Source: Actinomadura syzygii (GTDB lineage: Bacteria > Actinomycetota > Actinomycetes > Streptosporangiales > Streptosporangiaceae). From it: a stretch of DNA of 64,000 nt. Every line of letters begins with the position of its first letter. The first letter of the stretch is position 1. Positions 57,903 to 64,000 of the stretch are shown here, one piece after another. A model generated the notes under the pieces. That model was not told the origin of the DNA, made no database searches, and saw only the letters and a program-made list of their open reading frames with translations. Position numbers and translations under genes: made by a program. Location of the stretch: assembly GCF_008085905.1 (NCBI RefSeq), contig NZ_VSFF01000002.1, positions 372,001-436,000 on the forward strand, written 5' to 3'.

Positions 57903-58393
57903 GGAAGGACTTCGCGGAGGCGGCCCGTCTTCACGTCGTAGACGAAGCCCCTGACCTGGTCGGTGTGCGGGATGAACCGGTCGGCCTTGATCCGGGCGAT
58001 GGACTGGCGGACGTCGGTGTCGAGGTCCTCGAACGCCTCCGCCGCCCAGTCGGGCTTCACGCCGGTCTCCTCCTGGATCTGCGTCCGGAAACCGTCGTCG
58101 GTGAACGTCAGCATCCCGCAGTCGGTGTGGTGGATCAGGATGATCTCGGTCGTGCCGAGGAGCCGCTGGCTGATCGCGAGGCTGCGCCGCTCGTCGGCGG
58201 TCACGACGCCGCCCGCGTTCCGGATGACGTGCGCGTCGCCCTCGCTCAGGCCGAGCAGGCCGTAGGGGTTGAGACGCGCGTCCATGCAGGCCAGCACGGC
58301 GACGCCCTTCGCCGGGGGCAGCGGCAGGTCGCCCTTGTCGTGCTCGGCCGCGTAGCGCTCGGCGTTGGCGATCAGTTCGTCGGTGACGCTCAT
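57899..58393 (-). CDS. Beta-carbonic anhydrase
   Basis: A 164-aa protein with the zinc ligands in ACMDARLN (Cys with the Asp-Arg dyad) and HHTDCGM (His and Cys). It interconverts CO2 and bicarbonate in the cytoplasm. Short actinobacterial type, similar to M. tuberculosis Rv1284 in length and motifs. Converges with the peptide transporter ATPase gene with a 4-bp overlap. An inverted repeat lies about 55 nt upstream. Confidence 0.92.
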   Translation of the reverse strand: MSVTDELIANAERYAAEHDKGDLPLPPAKGVAVLACMDARLNPYGLLGLSEGDAHVIRNAGGVVTADERRSLAISQRLLGTTEIILIHHTDCGMLTFTDDGFRTQIQEETGVKPDWAAEAFEDLDTDVRQSIARIKADRFIPHTDQVRGFVYDVKTGRLREVLP

Positions 58394-58446
58394 CGTTCGA
58401 CCTCCAGGGCTCCGGCATCGGCGTCTGACCTGAATATATCCAATTG

Positions 58447-58463
58447 CCTACCTGATTAGTAGG
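58447..58463. promoter_or_regulatory. Inverted repeat upstream of carbonic anhydrase
   Basis: CCTAC-N7-GTAGG in an AT-rich gap, about 55-70 nt ahead of the carbonic anhydrase start. It shares CCTACC(T)GATT with the AT-rich core of the sulfur-operon promoter (50962), so it may be an operator for a common regulator. Confidence 0.45.
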
Positions 58464-58512
58464 TATTAGATCACGGTCCGTCGCGATGAATTCGGTAACG
58501 GTTCTTGGCCGC

Positions 58513-59382
58513 CTAGCCGCCGAGCTCGGTGGAGAGCGCGTCGGCGAGCAGGTCCACCTGGGCCGGGTCGGGGTCGTTGCCGGTGAAGACCAGCTCGTCG
58601 CAGCCCGCCCGGCGGAAGTCGGCGACGGCCTCGCGGACCTGCTCGGGCGTGGTCAGCGCGGTGGCGATCCCGTGCTCGGCCCACTCGGCCCCGGCGAAGG
58701 CGTAGTAGGGCCCGATCGCGTCGGCCACCGCTGCGCGGGCGTTCGGGCCGAGCGCGAACATCGCCGAGACGACGACCCGCGGGGCGCCGGTCCGTCTGGC
58801 GGCGTCCCAGGCTTCGCGGAGCCGCGGGGTGAACTCGGCGATGTCCTCCACCGAGCTGGTCCCGGCGACCCAGCCGGCGCCGCGGGCGGCGATGCGGTCG
58901 AGGGTCGCGGCCGACGTCCCGCCGAACAGCAGTTGCGGGCCGCCGGGCGTGGCGGGGATCAGGCCGGTCCGGGTGTCGTCGCGTCCGGCCGCCGCCAGTT
59001 CGTCGAGCAGGGCGGTGAACTGCTTGCCGCGCGTCGCGTAGTCGACGCCGCTCTCGGTGAAGTCGTCCCGCCGGAACCCGGCGACGAGCCCGAGCCGCAG
59101 CCGGTGCGGGCCCGCGAGCCGGTCCAGCGTGATCGCGGACTTGGCGAACAGCAGGTGGTTGGTGCGCAGCGGGGCCAGCACGACGCTGGTCAGCAGCTTG
59201 ATCCGGGACGTCGCCCCGGCCGCGGCCGCCAGTGCCGTGAGCGGCTCGGGCGTCGGCCACAGCAGCCGGTCGCTGGTCGCGAGACCGGCGAAGCCGCGCG
59301 CCTCCGCGCGGCGCGCCCACTCGACGAGGAGGCGGCCGTCCGTCCAGGGGCCGTGGCCGGGGAGGCCGATGCCGATGTCCAT
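58513..59382 (-). CDS. Luciferase-like (LLM class) flavin-dependent oxidoreductase
   Basis: A 289-aa TIM-barrel protein of the bacterial luciferase-like family: MDIGIGLPGHGPW, GFAGLATSDRLLW, IKLLTSVVLAPLRTNHLLFAKSA split over strands 3-4, and RLRLGLVAGFRRDDF. Uses FMN or F420; the F420 type is common in actinomycetes, but the cofactor cannot be decided by eye. It follows the DsbA/FrnE-type gene by 12 nt in the same direction, suggesting an operon controlled by the divergent MarR regulator. Substrate unknown. Confidence 0.85.
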   Translation of the reverse strand: MDIGIGLPGHGPWTDGRLLVEWARRAEARGFAGLATSDRLLWPTPEPLTALAAAAGATSRIKLLTSVVLAPLRTNHLLFAKSAITLDRLAGPHRLRLGLVAGFRRDDFTESGVDYATRGKQFTALLDELAAAGRDDTRTGLIPATPGGPQLLFGGTSAATLDRIAARGAGWVAGTSSVEDIAEFTPRLREAWDAARRTGAPRVVVSAMFALGPNARAAVADAIGPYYAFAGAEWAEHGIATALTTPEQVREAVADFRRAGCDELVFTGNDPDPAQVDLLADALSTELGG

Positions 59383-59394
59383 GGGTGAACCTTC

Positions 59395-60036
59395 CTAGGG
59401 GCGGGACGACGCGGGCAGCGCGTCCGCGAACAGTTGCCGGAGGACGTGCGCGCCCTGGACGCCCGGCACCGGCCGCCCGCCGTCGATCACCAGCGACGGC
59501 ACTCCGGTGACGCCCAACTGACCGGCCCGCCGCTCGTCCGCTCTGACGTCGTCGGCATGGGCGTCACCGGCCAGGACGGCGCGGACCTCGGCGGCGTCCA
59601 GCCCGGCCTCCGCGCCCAGCCGCTCCAGGACGCCGTGGTCCGCGATGTCCGCGCCCTCGGAGTGGTAGGCGAGCAGGAGCCGCTCGGCGGTCGCGTCGCC
59701 CAGGTCGCGGGCGTACCCGAACTGGATCAGCCGGTGCGCGTCGAAGGTGTTCACCGGCCGGGCGCGGTGCAGGTCGAGGTTCAGCCCCTCGACGGCGCCG
59801 AGCCCCCGGATCCGGTCGATCCGGGACGGCGCCTCCGCCCCCCACCACGACGGGTCGGCCATCTGCGCGGCGGCGCTCTGGCCGGGGACGCGTGGCAGGT
59901 CGGGGCCGAGCTCGAAGGCGCGCCACCGCACGTCGATGGATTCCCGCCCGTCGAGCCCTTCGAGCGCGGCGGCGAGCCGCCGCTTCCCGATGTAGCACCA
60001 CGGGCAGAGCACGTCGGCGTACACGTCGATCCGCAC
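59395..60036 (-). CDS. DsbA-family FrnE-like oxidoreductase
   Basis: A 213-aa thioredoxin-fold protein with CPWC at residues 11-14 and the FrnE pattern VDVRWRAFELGPDLP-like (here IDVRWRAFELGPDLP), HRLIQFGYARD and GVTGVPSLVIDGG with the cis-Pro. Cytoplasmic, no signal peptide. GTG 60036 is chosen because TTGGAG lies 5 nt upstream; GTG 60042 is too close to it. Divergent from a MarR regulator, with an inverted-repeat pair in the shared promoter. Confidence 0.88.
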   Translation of the reverse strand: MRIDVYADVLCPWCYIGKRRLAAALEGLDGRESIDVRWRAFELGPDLPRVPGQSAAAQMADPSWWGAEAPSRIDRIRGLGAVEGLNLDLHRARPVNTFDAHRLIQFGYARDLGDATAERLLLAYHSEGADIADHGVLERLGAEAGLDAAEVRAVLAGDAHADDVRADERRAGQLGVTGVPSLVIDGGRPVPGVQGAHVLRQLFADALPASSRP

Positions 60037-60044
60037 GCTCACTC

Positions 60045-60111
60045 CAACAGTTGACACGTGAATCGTTGACTCGTGCACGATATGCGGAGACGATTCACAC
60101 GTCAATCGTTG
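60045..60111. promoter_or_regulatory. Paired inverted repeats in the FrnE/MarR divergent promoter
   Basis: A 22-bp element at 60045-60066 (CAACAGTTGAC then ACGTGAATCGT) reappears in inverted orientation at 60090-60111 with 18 of 22 matches. The copies sit close to each divergent start, so one MarR dimer at each could repress both genes. Confidence 0.6.
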
Positions 60112-60130
60112 CCGACTAAACTCCGGGGCC

Positions 60131-60613
60131 ATGACGACCGAGTCCGCGCGCGCGACGGACGACCAGCTCACCGCCTGGCGCGCGCTGTACCGCGCCGACT
60201 CGCTGCTGTTCGCGCACCTCAACAACCTGCTGCGGGACAAGGCCGGGATGACCTACTTCGAGCGCGAGGTGCTCGGGGCGCTGGAGCGCGCGGGCGGGCG
60301 GCTGCGGATGGCCGCGCTCGCCGAAGAGTTGATGATCTCCCGCAGCGGCGCGACGCGGCTCGTCACGAAGCTGGAGAGCAAGAACGGGTGGGTGCGGCGC
60401 AGCCTGTCCGCGTCCGACCGGCGGGCGACCTGGGCGGAGTTGGCCCCGGCGGGGCGGCGGGCGCTCGAAGCCTCCCACCCAGTGGTCGACGCCGTCGTCG
60501 CGACGTACTTCGCCGACCACGTGAGCCCCGCCGACCTGCGCCGGATGGCCGACGCGCTCAACCGGCTCGCCGACGCCAACCCCGGCACGTCGGACTTCGA
60601 CTGCGGGCTGTGA
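60131..60613 (+). CDS. MarR-family transcriptional regulator
   Basis: A 160-aa winged-helix protein: MTYFEREVLGALERAGG, RMAALAEELMISRSGATRLVTKLE (recognition helix), then the wing with SASDRRATWAELAPAGRRAL. The DRR of the MarR wing is intact. Divergent from the FrnE-like gene and probably controlling it and the luciferase-like gene in response to a small phenolic or oxidant. Confidence 0.9.
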   Translation: MTTESARATDDQLTAWRALYRADSLLFAHLNNLLRDKAGMTYFEREVLGALERAGGRLRMAALAEELMISRSGATRLVTKLESKNGWVRRSLSASDRRATWAELAPAGRRALEASHPVVDAVVATYFADHVSPADLRRMADALNRLADANPGTSDFDCGL

Positions 60614-60620
60614 CCCCGGC

Positions 60621-61184
60621 TCAGGAGATGGGCGCGTGCCGGTCGGCGGCGGTGCGGGGCGCGTGCCGGACGTCCTCCGGCGTGAACTCGCGCAGCCAGC
60701 ACGCGAACTCCAGCAGGATGCCGTCCGGGTCCTGGAAGTAGAACGAGCGGACGTAGACGCCGGGGTGCATGTGCTCGGCGACCTGCGTCTCGCTGTCGTC
60801 GTGGTTGACGATCGGCGCGACCTTGACGCCCCGCGCCTTGAGCCGCGCCCGGTACTCCTCGAACTTGTCGGCCGGGACGTCGAACGCCACGTGGTTGAGC
60901 GAGCCGATCGCGCTGATCCACTCGCCGAAGCCGGGCACGGCCACCGGCGCGGCGACGCCGGGCGCGGCCTCGGGGGAGTCGGGGAACCAGAAGAACGCGA
61001 GCGAGTTGCCGCCGCCCGCGTCGAAGAAGAAGTGCTGGCCCATGCCGTCCGGCAGGTCGATGGTCTTGATCAGCGGCAGGCCGAGGACGCCGCCGTAGAA
61101 GTCGACGGTGCGCCGCATGTCCGAGCAGACGAGCGCGACGTGGTTGAAACCGCGGACGCGGAAGACCGGCTCCTCGTTACCCAT
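60621..61184 (-). CDS. Vicinal-oxygen-chelate (glyoxalase/extradiol dioxygenase-like) protein
   Basis: A 187-aa protein with two VOC half-motifs: FNHVALVCSDMRRTVDFYGGVLGLPLI, and LNHVAFDVPADKFEEYRARLKARG with DPDGILLEFACW. Metal ligands His (NHVAL), His (NHVAF) and Glu (LEF) are present. The family includes glyoxalases, fosfomycin-type resistance proteins and ring-cleaving dioxygenases; the reaction is not readable. Divergent from a TetR regulator that shares an operator-like palindrome with two other units to the right. Confidence 0.82.
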   Translation of the reverse strand: MGNEEPVFRVRGFNHVALVCSDMRRTVDFYGGVLGLPLIKTIDLPDGMGQHFFFDAGGGNSLAFFWFPDSPEAAPGVAAPVAVPGFGEWISAIGSLNHVAFDVPADKFEEYRARLKARGVKVAPIVNHDDSETQVAEHMHPGVYVRSFYFQDPDGILLEFACWLREFTPEDVRHAPRTAADRHAPIS

Positions 61185-61228
61185 GATCAGCTCCTCGGGG
61201 GTCCAGGGATAATATTCGATGCTAACAT

Positions 61229-61242
61229 CAGATTCATATCTG
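61229..61242. promoter_or_regulatory. Candidate TetR operator, site 1 of 3
   Basis: CAGATTCATATCTG is a perfect 5-bp-arm palindrome (CAGAT/ATCTG) in the VOC-TetR divergent gap. It is nested in a wider inverted repeat CTAACATC (61222) / GATGTTAG (61249). Related sites occur at 61995 and 63704. Confidence 0.6.
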
Positions 61243-61249
61243 CCCCGCG

Positions 61250-61891
61250 ATGTTAGGTTCAGGTGTGGAGAAGGTGCAGACCCCCCGTCCGACGCAGCGC
61301 GGGCGCAAGACGCTCGCCGCCATCGAGGCCGCGGCCCGCCGGATCATCGCCCGCAAGGGCTTCCTCTCGATGACGGTCGCGGACATAGCGCAGGAGGCCG
61401 GGCGCTCGCCCGCCTCCTTCTACAACTACTACGACTCCAAGGAGGACCTGCTCGCCCACTGGGCGGACGACTTCCGCGCGGAGGCCAAGGGCCGCGCCCT
61501 CGCCGCGTACAAGCACGGGGTCCCGCACCGCGAGCGCGTCCAGGAGTCGGCGCGCGCCCACTGGGAGACCTACCGCGAGCGGCTCGCCGAGATGGTCGGC
61601 GTCTTCCAGCTCGCCATGATCAACGACGAGTTCGCCGGGCACTGGCGCGAACTGTGCGACGACGCCGTGCAGAGCATCGCGGACGGCGTCCGCCGCGCGC
61701 AGCGCGAGGGCTACTGCCCCGGCGCCGACCCCGAGCTCACCGCCCGCGCGATCGTCGCGATGCTCAACCAGTTCTGCTACGACCTCCTCGCCGGGGCGGG
61801 GGAGGACGCCGACATCGACGACGAGGCGGCCGTCCGCACCCTCGCCGAGATCTGGTACCGCGCGATCTACTGGCGCGCCGACGAGGACTGA
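61250..61891 (+). CDS. TetR-family transcriptional regulator
   Basis: A protein of up to 213 aa. The helix-turn-helix (residues about 20-65) has RGRKTLAAIEAAARRIIARKG in part, MTVADIAQEAGRSPASFYNYYDSKEDLL. The C-terminal domain is a TetR ligand pocket. The ATG at 61250 overlaps the operator-like repeat, so the GTG at 61265 is an alternative start. It probably controls itself, the VOC gene, the hydrolase-DoxX pair and perhaps the binding-protein gene at 63790, all of which carry the same motif. Confidence 0.86.
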   Translation: MLGSGVEKVQTPRPTQRGRKTLAAIEAAARRIIARKGFLSMTVADIAQEAGRSPASFYNYYDSKEDLLAHWADDFRAEAKGRALAAYKHGVPHRERVQESARAHWETYRERLAEMVGVFQLAMINDEFAGHWRELCDDAVQSIADGVRRAQREGYCPGADPELTARAIVAMLNQFCYDLLAGAGEDADIDDEAAVRTLAEIWYRAIYWRADED

Positions 61892-61994
61892 GCACCCTCC
61901 GAACGCCGGGTCGTCGCGGACGGCCCGGCTTTGATCTCCCCAGGTCGACGTATGGACATCCCTTTTGCCGCCAGCTAGGGTCCGAATCCAACGT

Positions 61995-62008
61995 CAGATT
62001 TATATTTG
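61995..62008. promoter_or_regulatory. Candidate TetR operator, site 2 of 3
   Basis: CAGATTTATATTTG, 10 nt before the hydrolase start and preceded by CCAACGT, matches the site at 61229 in 12 of 14 positions. It overlaps the hydrolase ribosome-binding site (GGGAG). Confidence 0.55.
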
Positions 62009-62018
62009 GGAGATCACC

Positions 62019-63143
62019 ATGGCGGTGGAGCGCCTCTTCGTCGGCCTCGACTCCCCCACGGCCGCCCGTGCCGGCGCCGGGGGACACCCGTGTCAGGGGG
62101 TGTACCACCGCCCGTCCGGCCGGTCCCCGAAGATCGCGTTGATCGCGACGCACTACTCGGTCGACTTCTCCGAGCACTACCTCGCCGACTTCGTCGCCGA
62201 GCGCGGGCTCGGATTCCTCGGCTGGAACACCCGGTTCCGGGGGGCCGAGAGCCATTTCCTGCTCGACCACGCGCTCGTCGACATCGGCCGGGGCGTCCGG
62301 TGGCTGCGGGAGGAGGCGGGCGTCGAGCACGTCGTCCTGCTGGGCAACTCGGGCGGCGGGTCGCTGATGGCGGCCTACCAGTCGCAGGCCACGGAGCCCA
62401 ACGTCACGCCCCTGGACGGGATGCGTCCCGCGCGCGGGGTGGACGACCTCCCGGCGGCGTCCGCGTACGTCTCGACGGCGGCGCACCTGGGGCGTCCCGA
62501 GGTGCTCACGGCCTGGATGGACCCGTCGGTCGTGGACGAGTCCGACCCCACCTCGACAGACCCGGCGCTGAGCCTGTTCGACCCCGGCAACCCGGCGCCG
62601 TACTCGGACGAGTTCCTCACCCGCTACCGTGAGGCTCAGACGGCGCGCAACCACCGCATCACGCAATGGGTGAGCGACGAACTCGTCCGACTGCGGGAGG
62701 CGGGCTTCCGCGACCGGATGTTCAACGTCCACCGCACGTGGGCCGACCCCCGCATGGTGGACGCCACCATCGAGCCCACCAAGCGCAAGCCCAACTCCTG
62801 CTACGCCGGTGACCCGGCCCGCGCCAACGCGTCCGTCTTCGGCATCGCGGCCAGTTGCACCCTGCGGACCTGGCTCAACCTTTGGAGCCTGGACGATTCC
62901 CAGACCCGCGCTACGCCGCATCTCGCCCGCATCAAGGAACCGTCCCTCGTCGTGAACGCCGACATGGACACGGGCGTCTTCCCCAGCGACGCCGACGCGA
63001 TCCTGGGCGCCCTCGGCTCGGCGGACAAGGAGTCCCACGTCATCGAGGGCGACCACTACTTCCGTCGCGAGGGAGACGGCGGTGCGGCCCGCGCCGAGTT
63101 GGCCGACCTGGTCGTCGCCTGGACGACGGCGCGCCTGACATGA
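62019..63143 (+). CDS. Alpha/beta-hydrolase family protein
   Basis: A 374-aa protein. The nucleophile elbow is GNSGGGS with Ser111; a late Asp in VNADMDTGVFPSDAD and His in EGDHYFRREGDGG complete a plausible triad. IALIATHYSVDFSEHYLADF precedes a long cap region rich in aromatic and charged residues. Likely an esterase or amidase; the substrate is unknown. ATG 62019 follows GGGAG. Translationally coupled to the DoxX-like gene (ATGA). Confidence 0.82.
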   Translation: MAVERLFVGLDSPTAARAGAGGHPCQGVYHRPSGRSPKIALIATHYSVDFSEHYLADFVAERGLGFLGWNTRFRGAESHFLLDHALVDIGRGVRWLREEAGVEHVVLLGNSGGGSLMAAYQSQATEPNVTPLDGMRPARGVDDLPAASAYVSTAAHLGRPEVLTAWMDPSVVDESDPTSTDPALSLFDPGNPAPYSDEFLTRYREAQTARNHRITQWVSDELVRLREAGFRDRMFNVHRTWADPRMVDATIEPTKRKPNSCYAGDPARANASVFGIAASCTLRTWLNLWSLDDSQTRATPHLARIKEPSLVVNADMDTGVFPSDADAILGALGSADKESHVIEGDHYFRREGDGGAARAELADLVVAWTTARLT

Positions 63144-63694
63144 CCGGCACGTCGGCCGATCTCGGGCTGCTCGCGCTCCGGCTCGTCTTCGGGCTCTACC
63201 TCGCCGGTCACGGACTCCAGAAGTTCGGGCTGCTCGGCGGGGCCGGACTGGCCGCGACTTCACAGGCGTTCGACAAGGGCGGGTTCCGTCCGGGACGGCT
63301 CATGGCGGCCGTCGCCGCGACCCTGGAGACCGGGTGCGGGCTGGCGCTGGTCGCCGGGCTCGCCACTCCCGCCGCCGCGGCGACCGCCGTCGGCGTGATG
63401 CTAGTGGCCTGCTCGCTGCACGTCCCGAACGGGCTGTGGGAGAGCCGGAAGGGCGTCGAACTGCCGGTCCTGTTCGCGGCCGCCGCCCTCGGCCTGCTCT
63501 TCACCGGGCCCGGACGCGTCTCGATCGACCATCTCGCCGGGATCGGCGCGCTCGATCTCCGCGTCACGTTCCTCCTGCTGGCCGTGGTCCTCGTCGGCGT
63601 CGCCGCGACCCTGGCCCGGCGCGCCGCGCACCGGCGCGCCGCGAGCCCGCCGGCCGGCGCCGGTTCCCGCGAAGAGCGCCCGGCCAACTCTTGA
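63140..63694 (+). CDS. DoxX-family membrane protein
   Basis: A 184-aa protein with four membrane helices and the DoxX signature LALRLVFGLYLAGHGLQKF; the C-terminal tail is Arg/Ala-rich. Members are small quinone-linked or redox-partner membrane proteins of uncertain role. Overlaps the hydrolase stop by 4 bp. Probably serves the same pathway as the hydrolase. Confidence 0.85.
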   Translation: MTGTSADLGLLALRLVFGLYLAGHGLQKFGLLGGAGLAATSQAFDKGGFRPGRLMAAVAATLETGCGLALVAGLATPAAAATAVGVMLVACSLHVPNGLWESRKGVELPVLFAAAALGLLFTGPGRVSIDHLAGIGALDLRVTFLLLAVVLVGVAATLARRAAHRRAASPPAGAGSREERPANS

Positions 63695-63696
63695 CA

Positions 63697-63737
63697 CTGA
63701 CCTCAGATTCATAAAAGCTAAGCGAACCTGAGGTCAG
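63697..63737. promoter_or_regulatory. Ten-bp inverted repeat with operator-like core (site 3 of 3)
   Basis: CTGACCTCAG (63697-63706) pairs with CTGAGGTCAG (63728-63737) across 21 nt. The left arm overlaps CAGATTCATAAAAG (63704), which shares CAGATTCATA with the site at 61229. It could be an operator for the next gene or a weak terminator for the DoxX-like gene. Confidence 0.5.
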
Positions 63738-63789
63738 CATCACATTCCACCCCCCTGGCAGCCTTCAGCGCGATTGACGAGGTACCGCC

Positions 63790-64000
63790 TTGAAAACACG
63801 ATTCGCCTGCATCTCCGTGGTGGTCGCCGCCGCGCTCGTCGGCGGCTGCGCCAACGCGGGCACGTCCACGAGCAAGGACGGCGTGCGGGTCGACGCCGGA
63901 GTCACCGACGACCAGATCAAGATCGGCCTCTTCAACGGCTACACCGGGCCCGTCGCCGCCGGGGCCATCGCGGGCGCCGCGGGCTTCGACGCCCGGCTCG
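63790..64000 (+). CDS. Branched-chain-amino-acid-type ABC transporter binding lipoprotein (5' part only)
   Basis: A frame open to the window edge (70 codons), starting with TTG at 63790 after GAGG. It encodes a lipoprotein signal (MKTRFACISVVVAAALVGGC, lipobox Cys20). The start of a type 1 periplasmic binding domain follows: GVTDDQIKIGLFNGYTGPVAAGAIAG, split by a short linker rich in Thr/Ser. The pattern DDQIKIG...G is typical of LivK-like proteins in actinobacterial catabolic clusters. The C-terminus is missing. Confidence 0.8.
   Translation, partial: MKTRFACISVVVAAALVGGCANAGTSTSKDGVRVDAGVTDDQIKIGLFNGYTGPVAAGAIAGAAGFDARL

Overview
This is a GC-rich actinomycete chromosome segment. The basis is very high G+C with strong third-position G/C bias, frequent GTG starts, ATGA/GTGA gene overlaps, PASTA-less Ser/Thr kinases, narGHJI and modular type I PKS genes. 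The content fits a Streptosporangiales-type organism such as Actinomadura, but genus is inferred, not shown. No rRNA, tRNA, CRISPR array, transposase or plasmid origin was seen.

Region 1 (1-29594) is most of a secondary-metabolite cluster. Two modular PKS genes read leftward: one full KS-AT-DH-ER-KR-ACP module, then a KS-AT-DH-KR-ACP / KS... protein cut by the window edge. Just upstream of them lies a 144-aa AbyU-like beta-barrel protein, the family of spirotetronate [4+2] cyclases. Divergent from it are deoxysugar genes (3-ketoreductase, NDP-glucose synthase, 4,6-dehydratase), a glycosyltransferase, and a TetR/DHA2 exporter pair. A long leftward operon then encodes a DegT-type aminotransferase, a KAS III-like acyltransferase, an acyl-CoA-dehydrogenase-like flavoprotein, an adenylation enzyme, a carrier protein, a PltA-type halogenase and a crotonyl-CoA carboxylase/reductase. 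A divergent 2,3-dehydratase closes the cluster. Read together, the genes predict a spirotetronate-like polyketide glycosylated with a 4-amino-2,4,6-trideoxyhexose that carries a chlorinated pyrrole-2-carboxamide. This is the logic of decatromicin- and pyrrolosporin-type compounds. Both divergent promoters of the cluster carry 11-bp-period direct repeats that look like SARP activator sites.

Region 2 (29606-38193) is regulatory and housekeeping: a FadR-type GntR regulator facing a fumarylacetoacetate-hydrolase-family gene, two transmembrane Ser/Thr kinases flanking an FHA protein, a B12-binding radical SAM enzyme, and an OmpR-type response regulator.

Region 3 (38120-46012) is a leftward respiratory nitrate reductase operon narGHJI. 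It is followed 7 nt later by a sensor histidine kinase whose 3' end overlaps the convergent response regulator gene.

Region 4 (46012-57902) looks like a sulfur-scavenging island. A leftward operon encodes an SsuABC-like transporter plus a flavoprotein/ferredoxin pair. It is preceded by a short ORF that matches the actinobacterial sulfur leader-peptide pattern and that ordinary ORF calling misses. A divergent operon holds a Tat-exported arylsulfatase and a complete oligopeptide-type ABC transporter with a fused double ATPase.

Region 5 (57899-64000) is a set of small units: beta-carbonic anhydrase, luciferase-like oxidoreductase, DsbA/FrnE-type protein facing a MarR regulator, VOC dioxygenase-like protein facing a TetR regulator, alpha/beta hydrolase plus DoxX-like protein, and the start of a branched-chain-amino-acid-type binding lipoprotein. 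A shared palindrome in front of three of these transcription units suggests one TetR regulon.
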